Part shown: positions 45,078 to 52,910 of the stretch, in pieces
Numbering within the stretch: position 1 is the stretch's first letter
Layout: each line of letters starts with the position of its first letter
Source: Microcella humidisoli
GTDB taxonomy: Bacteria > Actinomycetota > Actinomycetes > Actinomycetales > Microbacteriaceae
Direction: 5' to 3'
NCBI RefSeq assembly: GCF_024362325.1
Contig: NZ_CP101497.1
Location: forward strand, 1,612,001-1,676,000
DNA length: 64,000 bases
Notes under the pieces: generated by a model
Databases searched by the model: none
What the model was told of the DNA's origin: nothing
Seen by the model: the letters and a program-made list of their open reading frames with translations, nothing else
Made by a program: the position numbers and the translations under genes

Positions 45078-46283
45078 TCAGCTGATCGTCTGCACCGGCT
45101 CGGTGTCAGGCAGCGGGCTCGCGTCACGCCCGCGCAGGTCGGGGTGCCAGCTGCGGAACAGCACGGCCACGAGCATCCCGATCGCGGCGAACGCGAAGGC
45201 GGCGTAGAACCCGCCGATCGGCCCGATGCCGTCGATGAGGAAGCCCGCGATGGCGGAGCCGAGCGCCGCACCGATGAGCTGCCCGGTACCGAGCCAGCCG
45301 TAGGCCTCGGCCGTCTCACTGAACTTGACGCTCGCCGAGACGATCGCGAACATGACGGCGAGCACGGGCGCGATGCCGATGCCGGCGATCGTCAGCGCAA
45401 GGGCGAGCCACCAGAACTCGAGCGCGAACGGCGCGGCGGCCATGCCGACCACGACGATGCCGAAGCGGCGGGCGAGCGCCCAGGGCCCGATCGGCAGGTG
45501 CCCCATCGAGAGGCCGCCGACGAGCGAGGCGATCGCCCAGATGCCGAACAGGATGCCCGCCTCGGTGCCGCCCTCGCCGAACACCGCGACGACGCCGACC
45601 TCGATCGAGGCGGCCGAGCCGATGAGCAGGAACCCGCACACGGTGGCGAGCAGCACCGCCCGGTTCTTGAGCACCACCCCGATGCGCCGCCGGCTCAGCG
45701 GAATGCGCACCTTGCCGACCTCGGGGCTCGCGATGAACCAGATGCCGCCCCCGACGAGGAAGAGCCCGGCGACGGCGATGGCTGCAACGCTCGACACCTG
45801 GGTGGCGAGCAGCACGGTGATGACGGGGCCGGTCACCCAGATGATCTCTTGCGCCGAGGCGTCGAGCGAGAACAGCGGGGTGAGCTGCTTGCCGGTGACC
45901 ATCTTCGGGTAGATGGTGCGCACGGCGGGCTGGATGGGCGGCGTCGAGATGCCGACGATGAAGCCCATGACCATGAACAGCCAGAGGGGCATGAGCGCGA
46001 AGGCGATCAGGCCGATGCCGGTGCTGCAGATGACGAGCGTCGTGATGAGCACGGGGCGCATGCCGAAGCGCCCCATCCAGCGGCTGGTGAGCGGACCGGC
46101 GATGGCCTGGCCGACGCTCGTCGCGGCGAGCACGAGCCCGGCGGCGCCATAGGAGTCGAAGATCTTCTCGATGTGGATGAGGAAGGCGAGCGAGATCATG
46201 CCCGAGGGAATACGCGCGGTCAGTTGTGCGCCGATGATGCGCGCGACGCCAGGCGTCTTCAGAAGATCGACGTATCCACTCAC
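45078..46283 (-). CDS. MFS transporter
   Basis: The 401-residue membrane protein has about twelve helices; PLTSRWMGRFGMRPVLITT contains the loop 2-3 motif. It converges on pcaF with 12 bases between. Because it flanks the aromatic island it could move aromatic substrates, but it is not of the AAHS aromatic-acid type and resembles general MFS_1 efflux proteins, so the substrate is open. GTG start with GGAGACC upstream. Confidence 0.82.
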   Translation of the reverse strand: MSGYVDLLKTPGVARIIGAQLTARIPSGMISLAFLIHIEKIFDSYGAAGLVLAATSVGQAIAGPLTSRWMGRFGMRPVLITTLVICSTGIGLIAFALMPLWLFMVMGFIVGISTPPIQPAVRTIYPKMVTGKQLTPLFSLDASAQEIIWVTGPVITVLLATQVSSVAAIAVAGLFLVGGGIWFIASPEVGKVRIPLSRRRIGVVLKNRAVLLATVCGFLLIGSAASIEVGVVAVFGEGGTEAGILFGIWAIASLVGGLSMGHLPIGPWALARRFGIVVVGMAAAPFALEFWWLALALTIAGIGIAPVLAVMFAIVSASVKFSETAEAYGWLGTGQLIGAALGSAIAGFLIDGIGPIGGFYAAFAFAAIGMLVAVLFRSWHPDLRGRDASPLPDTEPVQTIS

Positions 46284-46400
46284 AAGGTCTCCAGCCTAGA
46301 GCGTCCGGTGGGCGCCTCCGGCGGCTGCGCGACGGGATGCGGAGCGCCCGATTCGCCCCGATTCACGGCGTTCTCGCGGCTGCTGTCGGCGTGTCGGTGC

Positions 46401-46451
46401 TTGCCCACAGGCTGGGGATAAGTCGCCCGACTTATGCACAGCTGTGGACGA
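46401..46451. promoter_or_regulatory. cluster of four DnaA-box-like 9-mers upstream of nrdA
   Basis: TTGCCCACA (46401-46409), the complement of TGGGGATAA (46413-46421), TTATGCACA (46432-46440) and the complement of TGTGGACGA (46443-46451) each differ from TTATCCACA or TTGTCCACA at one position. Four in 51 bases upstream of an nrd operon suggests binding of DnaA. The 358-base gap holding this cluster, 46284-46641, shows no gene. Confidence 0.45.
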
Positions 46452-46455
46452 CACG

Positions 46456-46473
46456 CCCACTACATCTTGGGTG
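46456..46473. promoter_or_regulatory. NrdR box 1
   Basis: CCCACTACATCTTGGGTG contains CTACATCTTG, which fits the NrdR core CwAsATsTwG, within the wider dyad CACGCCCA...TGGGTGTG. NrdR represses ribonucleotide reductase genes when dATP is high. Confidence 0.6.
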
Positions 46474-46488
46474 TGAACTTTGTCAGAC

Positions 46489-46504
46489 CCCGCATATATA
46501 GTGA
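46489..46504. promoter_or_regulatory. NrdR box 2 (right half good) overlapping the -10
   Basis: CCCGCATATATAGTGA has a good right half (TATAGTGA) against ACACWATATATWGTGT. Its centre is 32 bases from that of box 1, the usual three-turn spacing of paired NrdR boxes. TATATA inside it is a likely -10. Confidence 0.45.
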
Positions 46505-46641
46505 TGGAACCGCGCGAGGGGAACAGCGCGATCAGCCCGGAATTCCGGGCTTTTTTGACCAGCAGTACACACCGCACACGGGAGCGCGAGCACCGTTATC
46601 GAGCAGGGCGCCGATCGAGGCGCAAGAGGGAGAGTGGCCAC

Positions 46642-49125
46642 GTGAGCATCACCGTTGTCAAGCGCGATGGGGCCCGGGAGCCGTACGACGCCAACAAGAT
46701 CAACCTGGCGATCGAGCGCGCTGCTGAGGGTCTGCCCGACTCGATCGCCTGGGTGACCCAGATCGCGAGCGAGCTCGAGCTCACGCTCTTCGACGGCATC
46801 TCGACGCAGCAGCTCGACGAGGCGGTCATTCAGGTCGCCCTGCAGAACGTGAAAGACGACCCGGCGTTCGACGTCGTGGCCGCCCGCCTCCTGCTCAAGA
46901 CCATCTACAAGCGCGTGCTCGGCGACTACGAGAACTCGGCCGAACTGCGCGAGCTGCACCGCGCGCACTTCGCGGAGTACATCCACCGCGGCGTCGACGA
47001 GGCGCTGCTCGACCCGCGGTTCCCCGACCTCTTCGACCTCGACGCCCTCGCCGACGTGCTCGACCCCTCGAACGACGAGCTGCTCAAGTACATCGGCGTC
47101 GTCACCCTCAACAACCGGTACGGCATCAAGGCGCGCAACGGCGAGCCGCTCGAGACCCCGCAGTACTTCTGGATGCGGGTCGCCATGGGCCTCTCGCTCA
47201 ACGAGGCCGACCCCACGACGCACGCGATCGCCTTCTACGCCAAGATGTCGAAGCTCGAGTACCTCGCGGCGGGTTCGACGCTCGTCAACGCCGGCACGAG
47301 CTACCCGCAGCTGTCGAACTGCTTCGTCATGGAGATGCAGGACGACATCGAGCACATCGCCAAGAGCGTGCGCGACGTCATGTGGCTCACGAAGGGCACG
47401 GGCGGCATCGGCCTCGCGGTCACCAAGCTGCGTGCCCAGGGCTCGCCCATCCGCTCGAACAACACGACCTCCACCGGGCCGATCCCCTTCATGCACACGA
47501 TCGACTCGGTGCTGCGCGCGGTCAGCCGCGGCGGCAAGAAGTTCGGCGCCCTGTGCTTCTACATGGAGAACTGGCACATGGACTTCCCCGAGTTCCTCGA
47601 CCTGCGCCAGAACTCGGGCGACCCCTACCGCCGCACCCGCACCGCCAACACCGCCGTGTGGATCAGCGACGAGTTCATGAAGCGCGTGCAGAACGACGAG
47701 GACTGGTACCTCTTCGACCCGCTCGAGGTCGCCGACCTCAACGAGCTGTACGGCAAGGAGTTCTCGAAGCGCTACGCCGAGTACATCGCCATGGCCGAGC
47801 GCGGCGAGCTCAACATGTTCAAGAAGATCGGTGCGCGCGAGCAGTTCAAGCAGATCCTCATCTCGCTGCAGAGCACGAGCCACCCGTGGCTGACGTGGAA
47901 GGACACGATCAACAACCGGGCCATCAACAACAACACCGGCACGATCCACCTCTCGAACCTCTGCACCGAGATTTGCCTGCCGCAGGACCGCGACAACATC
48001 TCGGTCTGCAACCTGGCCTCGATCAACCTCTCGCAGCACTTCGTCGTCGGGGCCGACGGCCGCGGCGCGCTCGACTGGGCGAAGATCGACGAGAGCGCGC
48101 GCCTCGCGGTGCGTCAGCTCGACAACCTCATCGACATCACCGTGTCGAGCGTCGACGAGGCCGACCACGCCAACCAGAACAACCGGGCCATCGGCCTGGG
48201 CGTCATGGGCTTCACCGACGTCGTCGAGCGCCTCGGCTTCTCGTACGACTCGGAGGAGGCCTTCGACCTCATCGACGAGATCATGGAGCACGTCTCGTAC
48301 GCCGCGATCGACGAGTCGGCCGACCTGGCGCAGGAGCGCGGCTCGTACGCGAACTTCGCGGGCAGCCGCTGGTCGCAGGGCCTCGTGCCGCTCGACACGA
48401 TCGACCTCACCGAGGCCGACCGCGGTGTCGAGGTGCAGGTCAACCGCACCACGCGTCTCGACTGGGACGCCCTGCGCACGAAGGTCAAGGGCGGCATGCG
48501 CAACGCGACCCTCATGGCCATCGCGCCCACGGCATCCATCGGTCTCGTCGCCGGCACCACGCCGGGCCTCGACCCGCAGTTCTCGCAGATCTTCAGCCGC
48601 TCGACGAGCTCGGGCAAGTTCCTCGAGGTCAACCGCAACCTCGTGAACGCGCTGCAGGCGCACGGGCTCTGGGAGCGCGTGCGGGAGGACATCCTGCGCA
48701 GCCAGGGCGACATCCAGGGCATCTCGGCGATCCCCGACGACATCAAGGCGGCGTACAAGACGAGCTTCCAGCTCTCGCCCTACGCCTTCCTCGAGGTCGC
48801 GGCGCGCGCCCAGAAGTGGATCGACCAGGCCATCAGCCGCAACATGTACCTCGAGACGCGCGACGTCGACGAGATGATCGACATCTACAGCGCCGCATGG
48901 AAGAAGGGCGTGAAGACGACCTACTACCTGCACATGAAGCCGCGCCACACCGCCGAGCAGTCGACGGTCAAGGTCAACAAGGCTGAGGCGATCAACGCGG
49001 ATGCGAGCAGCGCCCCGAAGAAGGGCTTCGGCTCGGCCGTCGCCGCGGCTCCGGCCGAGACCGCGAGCGCGGCACCCGCGCGCAAGGGCTTCGGCTTCGG
49101 CGGCGCCGCGAAGGCGGGGGAGTGA
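46642..49125 (+). CDS. nrdA: ribonucleoside-diphosphate reductase alpha subunit NrdA, without C-terminal cysteines
   Basis: The 827-residue subunit reduces ribonucleoside diphosphates to deoxyribonucleotides. An ATP-cone lies at residues 1-90 (SITVVKRDGAREPYDANKIN). Active-site cysteines are Cys227 and Cys456 (redox pair) and Cys441 (thiyl radical, NLCTEI); radical-transfer tyrosines are Tyr761-Tyr762 (TTYYLHMKPR). The last 65 residues are Ala/Gly-rich with KGFG repeats and contain no cysteine, so the usual C-terminal redox pair is absent; it appears at the end of the small ORF that follows in the -1 frame. GTG 46642 is chosen for its AGGGAGA site; in-frame ATG 46504 would add an atypical basic extension. 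Confidence 0.93.
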   Translation: MSITVVKRDGAREPYDANKINLAIERAAEGLPDSIAWVTQIASELELTLFDGISTQQLDEAVIQVALQNVKDDPAFDVVAARLLLKTIYKRVLGDYENSAELRELHRAHFAEYIHRGVDEALLDPRFPDLFDLDALADVLDPSNDELLKYIGVVTLNNRYGIKARNGEPLETPQYFWMRVAMGLSLNEADPTTHAIAFYAKMSKLEYLAAGSTLVNAGTSYPQLSNCFVMEMQDDIEHIAKSVRDVMWLTKGTGGIGLAVTKLRAQGSPIRSNNTTSTGPIPFMHTIDSVLRAVSRGGKKFGALCFYMENWHMDFPEFLDLRQNSGDPYRRTRTANTAVWISDEFMKRVQNDEDWYLFDPLEVADLNELYGKEFSKRYAEYIAMAERGELNMFKKIGAREQFKQILISLQSTSHPWLTWKDTINNRAINNNTGTIHLSNLCTEICLPQDRDNISVCNLASINLSQHFVVGADGRGALDWAKIDESARLAVRQLDNLIDITVSSVDEADHANQNNRAIGLGVMGFTDVVERLGFSYDSEEAFDLIDEIMEHVSYAAIDESADLAQERGSYANFAGSRWSQGLVPLDTIDLTEADRGVEVQVNRTTRLDWDALRTKVKGGMRNATLMAIAPTASIGLVAGTTPGLDPQFSQIFSRSTSSGKFLEVNRNLVNALQAHGLWERVREDILRSQGDIQGISAIPDDIKAAYKTSFQLSPYAFLEVAARAQKWIDQAISRNMYLETRDVDEMIDIYSAAWKKGVKTTYYLHMKPRHTAEQSTVKVNKAEAINADASSAPKKGFGSAVAAAPAETASAAPARKGFGFGGAAKAGE

Positions 49126-49130
49126 GCGTC

Positions 49131-49283
49131 ATGACCTCCACCCGCGCTGGAGCTATGGAGATCGCACCGCGATCTCGCGACGCCAGCGCCGAGACGGCTA
49201 TGCCGGCTCGGTTCGAATCATTCGCCCAGTACGAGGTTCCGATCGACCCGATGGACGAGCTGCACTGCGAGAGCTGCCAGTAG
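49131..49283 (+). CDS. 50-residue ORF ending in a Cys-x-x-Cys, likely the detached NrdA redox tail
   Basis: A short frame between nrdA and nrdB begins MTSTRAGAMEIAPRSR and ends PIDPMDELHCESCQ. The ending resembles the C-terminal redox-active tail of class I NrdA proteins, which the NrdA frame here lacks. GGGGGAG at 49116-49122 is eight bases from ATG 49131, so it can be translated on its own after nrdA stops. Alternatively, a -1 slip on the GGGGG run at 49116-49120 would fuse it to NrdA. A sequencing indel in the G run is the third possibility. It is in frame 0 relative to the window while nrdA is in frame 1. Confidence 0.7.
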   Translation: MTSTRAGAMEIAPRSRDASAETAMPARFESFAQYEVPIDPMDELHCESCQ

Positions 49284-49350
49284 GCCGCGCTCGCCATCCA
49301 CCCCACACTCCTCATATCCCGCATCACGGAACAGAAAGCGCGAAATCATC

Positions 49351-50334
49351 ATGGGAATCCTCGGAACCGGAATCCAGGAGGGCCTGCTGCTCAAGCCGGT
49401 CACCTACAAGTGGGCCATGGACCTCTACGACCAGGCGGTTGCCAACACCTGGTTCCCCAACGAGATCCAGCTCGGTGAAGACATCGCCGACTTCAAGAAG
49501 ATGAGCGACGAAGAGCGTCACGCCATCACGTTCCTCATGTCGTACTTCAACCCGAACGAGCTGCTCGTCAACAAGGCGCTCGCGTTCGGCGTCTACCCCT
49601 ACGTCAAGGCTCCCGAGGCGCACCTCTACCTCGCGAAGCAGATGTGGGAGGAAGCCAATCACTGCATGAGCTTCGAGTACGTGCTCGAGACCTTCCCGAT
49701 CGACCGCGCCGCGGCCTACGACAGCCACATCGACGTGCCGTCGATGGCGCGCAAGGAGGAGTTCGAGGTCAAGTTCATCCGCCGCATGACGGAGGACACG
49801 CTCGACATCACGACGACCGAGGGCAAGCAGGACTTCATCCGCAACCTCGTCGCCTACAACGTGATCCTCGAGGGCATCTGGTTCTACTCGGGCTTCATGG
49901 TCGCCCTGTCGTTCCGCCAGCGCAACCTGCTGCGCAACTTCGGTTCGCTCGTCGACTGGATCGTGCGGGACGAGAGCCTGCACCTGAAGTTCGGCATCAA
50001 CCTCATCCTCACGGTGCTGGAGGAGAACCCCGACCTGCAGACGCCGGAGTTCGCCGCCGAGATCCGTCAGATGATCCTCGACGCCGTCGAGATGGAGGAG
50101 CAGTACAACCACGACCTCCTCCCCAACGGCATCCTGGGCCTCAACGCCAACTACATCAACCAGTACGTCAAGTACCTGGCCGACCGTCGTCTCGAAGAGC
50201 TCGGCTTCGAGCCCGAGTACAACGTGTCGAACCCGGCGAAGTGGATGGCGACGGCGAACGACACCCTGCAGCTCGTCAACTTCTTCGAGTCGACGAACAC
50301 CTCGTACGAGGTCAACGCCAAGACCTCGGCCTAG
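49351..50334 (+). CDS. nrdB: ribonucleoside-diphosphate reductase beta subunit NrdB, class Ic-like
   Basis: The 327-residue metal subunit supplies the radical for NrdA. The metal ligands by spacing are Glu70, Glu101, His104, Glu174, Glu208 and His211. The residue four after His104, which is the radical tyrosine in class Ia and Ib enzymes, is Phe108 (EEANHCMSFEY), and the first ligand is Glu70 in place of Asp. Both changes are the marks of class Ic enzymes, as in Chlamydia, which use a Mn(IV)/Fe(III) centre rather than a tyrosyl radical. It begins 67 bases after the small ORF and is probably in the same operon. Confidence 0.93.
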   Translation: MGILGTGIQEGLLLKPVTYKWAMDLYDQAVANTWFPNEIQLGEDIADFKKMSDEERHAITFLMSYFNPNELLVNKALAFGVYPYVKAPEAHLYLAKQMWEEANHCMSFEYVLETFPIDRAAAYDSHIDVPSMARKEEFEVKFIRRMTEDTLDITTTEGKQDFIRNLVAYNVILEGIWFYSGFMVALSFRQRNLLRNFGSLVDWIVRDESLHLKFGINLILTVLEENPDLQTPEFAAEIRQMILDAVEMEEQYNHDLLPNGILGLNANYINQYVKYLADRRLEELGFEPEYNVSNPAKWMATANDTLQLVNFFESTNTSYEVNAKTSA

Positions 50335-50376
50335 CCCCGGCGTTCGCGCCCTTTCCCACCCCCCAGTCCGCGGCCC

Positions 50377-52146
50377 GTGCCCCACGCAGATCTGCTCTTC
50401 CTCGGAGGAGTCGTCTATGCGGGGCCGGGCCGCGGCACTGTTCCGGGGGTTGCAGCGCCCGCTCCGTTGCAGGTCGCGGTCGTCGACGGCCGCATCGCGG
50501 CGGTGGATGCTGACCTCAGTGCCTGGCGCGTCCCGGCTACCGAGGTGGTCGATCTGGCGGGCGGGATGCTGCACGCGGGGTTCGTCGACGCGCACATCCA
50601 CCCCATCCAGGGCGGCCTCGAGCGGCTCGGCTGCGACCTGAGCGACGGCTCCTCAGCCGACGACTACGCGCGGCTCATCTCGGAGTACGCGCAGCTCAAT
50701 CCTCCGCGCGGCTGCGACGCCTCGCGCGCGTGGATCACGGGCGGCGGCTGGGCGATGAGCGCGTTCGCCGGCGGCACGCCGAGTGCCGCCGAGCTCGACG
50801 CGATCGAGCCCATCCGGCCGGTCTTCCTCTACAACCGCGACCACCACGGCGCCTGGGCCAACTCGGCCGCGCTCGCGCTCGCGGGCATCACCGCCGACAC
50901 TCCCGACCCGGCCGACGGCCGCATCGAGCGGCTACCCGATGGCAGTCCGCAGGGCACGCTGCACGAGGGCGCCGCCGCGCTCGTCGCCGCGGTCGCCCCC
51001 GCCGCGACGCCCGATGACGAGTACGCCGCCCTGCTCGAGGCGCAGCGCTACGCGCACTCGTTCGGCATCACCGCGTGGCAGGACGCGATCGTCGGCGACT
51101 ACTTCGGCGCGAGCGACACGGCTCTCGTCTACCGCCGCGCCCTGGCGGAGGGGCGACTGACGGTCGACGTCGTCGGCGCGCTGTGGTGGGATCGTGCCCG
51201 CGGCATCGAGCAGGTGCCCGAGCTCGTCGCGCGCCGCGAGGCGCATGCGACCGAGCTGGGCCCCGCCTCCCGTTTTCGACTCAGCGCCGTCAAGATCATG
51301 GCCGACGGTGTCGTCGAGAACGGCACGGCGGCGATGCTCGAGCCGTACCTGGTTCTCGACGGCGCGGCGCCGAGCGAGCATCCCACCGGCATCGCCTTCG
51401 TCGGCGGGCAGGCGCTCACCGACGCGATCATGGCGCTCGACGCCGCTGGCTTCAGCGCGCACGTGCACGTCATCGGCGACCGCGCAGTGCGCGACGCCCT
51501 CGACGCCTTCGAGGCGGCCGCGGCCGCGAACGCGTGGTCAGAGCGCCCGTCGACGGATGCCCGCCGCCACCACCTCGCCCACCTGCAGTTCGTGCACCCC
51601 GACGACGTGGCGCGCTTCGCCGCGCTCGGCGTGACCGCCAACATGCAGGCGCTCTGGGCCTGCAACGAGCCGCAGATGCGCGACCTCACCGTGCCGCTCG
51701 TCGGCCCCGAGCGCGCCGCGACGCAGTACCCCTTCGCGAGCATCCTGCACGCAGGCAGCAGTGCCGGTCACGACGGCGCGGCGACCGATGCTCGCCCGCG
51801 CCTGTGCGCCGGCAGCGACTGGCCCGTCTCGACGCCCGATCCGTGGCAGGCCATCCACGTGGCGGTGAATCGCACGTTGCCCGCCGACGACCCCGAGCAC
51901 GATCCCGAGCCGCTGCTCGCGCACGAGGAGCTCACGCTGGCCGAGGCGCTCGACGCCTACACGGCCGGCTCGGCGTTCATCAACGGGAACGGGCCGGGCG
52001 ACGCGCACGTTACGGGCGTCATCGAGGTCGGAGCGGTCGCGGACCTGGCCGCGACCGACCGCGACCCGTTCGCGAGGCCCGCGGCGAGCATCCACGCCAC
52101 CCGGAACGTCGGCACCTGGGTGGCGGGCCGTCGCGTCTTCGGCTGA
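50377..52146 (+). CDS. amidohydrolase (YtcJ-like)
   Basis: The 589-residue metal-dependent hydrolase has the first metal motif GFVDAHIHPIQGG near residue 70, a lysine in SAVKIMADGVVENGTAAML, His in AHVHVIGDRAV and the last-strand Asp in CAGSDWPVSTPDP. This is the COG1574/YtcJ branch, with usually unknown amide substrates. The GTG at 50377 is the first usable start; there is no clear ribosome-binding site. It has no evident link to the nrd genes 43 bases upstream. Confidence 0.87.
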   Translation: MPHADLLFLGGVVYAGPGRGTVPGVAAPAPLQVAVVDGRIAAVDADLSAWRVPATEVVDLAGGMLHAGFVDAHIHPIQGGLERLGCDLSDGSSADDYARLISEYAQLNPPRGCDASRAWITGGGWAMSAFAGGTPSAAELDAIEPIRPVFLYNRDHHGAWANSAALALAGITADTPDPADGRIERLPDGSPQGTLHEGAAALVAAVAPAATPDDEYAALLEAQRYAHSFGITAWQDAIVGDYFGASDTALVYRRALAEGRLTVDVVGALWWDRARGIEQVPELVARREAHATELGPASRFRLSAVKIMADGVVENGTAAMLEPYLVLDGAAPSEHPTGIAFVGGQALTDAIMALDAAGFSAHVHVIGDRAVRDALDAFEAAAAANAWSERPSTDARRHHLAHLQFVHPDDVARFAALGVTANMQALWACNEPQMRDLTVPLVGPERAATQYPFASILHAGSSAGHDGAATDARPRLCAGSDWPVSTPDPWQAIHVAVNRTLPADDPEHDPEPLLAHEELTLAEALDAYTAGSAFINGNGPGDAHVTGVIEVGAVADLAATDRDPFARPAASIHATRNVGTWVAGRRVFG

Positions 52147-52180
52147 CCCGCGGACACCGAGCGGCGTCCTCCACACCAAA

Positions 52181-52197
52181 GTGCTACCGTGTAGCAC
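52181..52197. promoter_or_regulatory. palindromic operator of the toxin-antitoxin pair
   Basis: GTGCTACCGTGTAGCAC has perfect 7-bp arms around CGT and ends directly at the antitoxin ATG. This is the usual place for autoregulation by an antitoxin-toxin complex. Confidence 0.7.
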
Positions 52198-52494
52198 ATG
52201 GACCGGATCGGGGTGCGCGAGCTGCGGCAGAACGCGAGCAAGTACCTTGACCGCGTGAAGCAAGGCGAGTCGATCGAGGTGACCGAGCGTGGGGTGCCGG
52301 TCGCGATCATCGGGCCCGTGCCGACAGTGAAAGATTCGCGAGTGCAAGAACTGATTGACGAAAGGCGCATGACGCCGGGGCGCGGGGGCTCTGCCGCGTG
52401 GCTCGCCGCGAATCCTCCCACCCCGATCAACCCGGAGCACGGCAGGCCGTCGATCGCTGATCTTCTCGATGAACAACGCGAAGAGCGGCTCTAG
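52198..52494 (+). CDS. Phd/YefM-family antitoxin (VapB-like)
   Basis: The 98-residue protein has the Phd/YefM N-terminal DNA-binding domain (IGVRELRQNASKYLDRVKQGESIEVTERGVPVAII) and a disordered C-terminal half that would wrap the toxin. It is followed after its stop by the PIN-domain gene with no gap. A palindrome touching its ATG is the probable operator. Confidence 0.88.
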   Translation: MDRIGVRELRQNASKYLDRVKQGESIEVTERGVPVAIIGPVPTVKDSRVQELIDERRMTPGRGGSAAWLAANPPTPINPEHGRPSIADLLDEQREERL

Positions 52495-52881
52495 GTGCTG
52501 TATCTCGATACGTCTGCCGCGGTGAAGCTTCTGATCGAGGAAAAGGAGTCTTCGGCACTTCGGGCGTACCTGAGCCACCACGACTGGGCTTCGAGCGCAC
52601 TCGTGCGAACCGAGCTGGTGCGGGCACTCCTTCGCGCCGATCCCTCCGTTGTGCCACGGGCGCTCGACCTGCTCGCGCAGGGCAACCTGCTGGTCATCGA
52701 CACCCAGGTGCTCGACACGGCAGCGCGACTGTCGCCGCCATCACTGCGCAGCCTCGACGCGATTCACCTCGCGAGCGCGCTGGAGCTTCGCGACGAGTTG
52801 ACCGCGTTCGTTGCGTACGACGAGCGACTGCTGGCCGCGGCATCCGCGCTGGGTATGCCGGTCGCGTCGCCGGCCGATTAG
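52495..52881 (+). CDS. vapC: PIN-domain ribonuclease toxin VapC
   Basis: The 128-residue toxin has the acidic metal-binding quartet of PIN nucleases: Asp5 (LYLDTSAAVKLL), Glu40 (RTELVRALL), Asp88 (SLDAIHLASAL) and Asp109 (AYDERL). VapC toxins cleave tRNA or rRNA when not bound by the antitoxin. The GTG start is the base after the antitoxin stop, so the pair is coupled. Confidence 0.88.
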   Translation: MLYLDTSAAVKLLIEEKESSALRAYLSHHDWASSALVRTELVRALLRADPSVVPRALDLLAQGNLLVIDTQVLDTAARLSPPSLRSLDAIHLASALELRDELTAFVAYDERLLAAASALGMPVASPAD

Positions 52882-52898
52882 CCCGGGTCGCCGCGTGG

Positions 52899-52910
52899 TC
52901 TAATCGACAC
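52899..52910 (+). promoter_or_regulatory. leaderless -10 element (TCTAAT, N6, GTG)
   Basis: TCTAAT at 52899-52904 is six bases from the thioesterase GTG at 52911. Confidence 0.45.

Noticed and set aside
46504..46641. ATG 46504 as the NrdA start, giving a 46-residue N-terminal extension
   Set aside because: The extension is basic and unlike NrdA proteins, the ATG lies over the NrdR box and -10, and GTG 46642 has a good ribosome-binding site directly before the ATP-cone.
46483..48948. A long open frame on the minus strand across nrdA
   Set aside because: It is antisense to NrdA with its conserved cysteines and has no start signal or recognisable domain.
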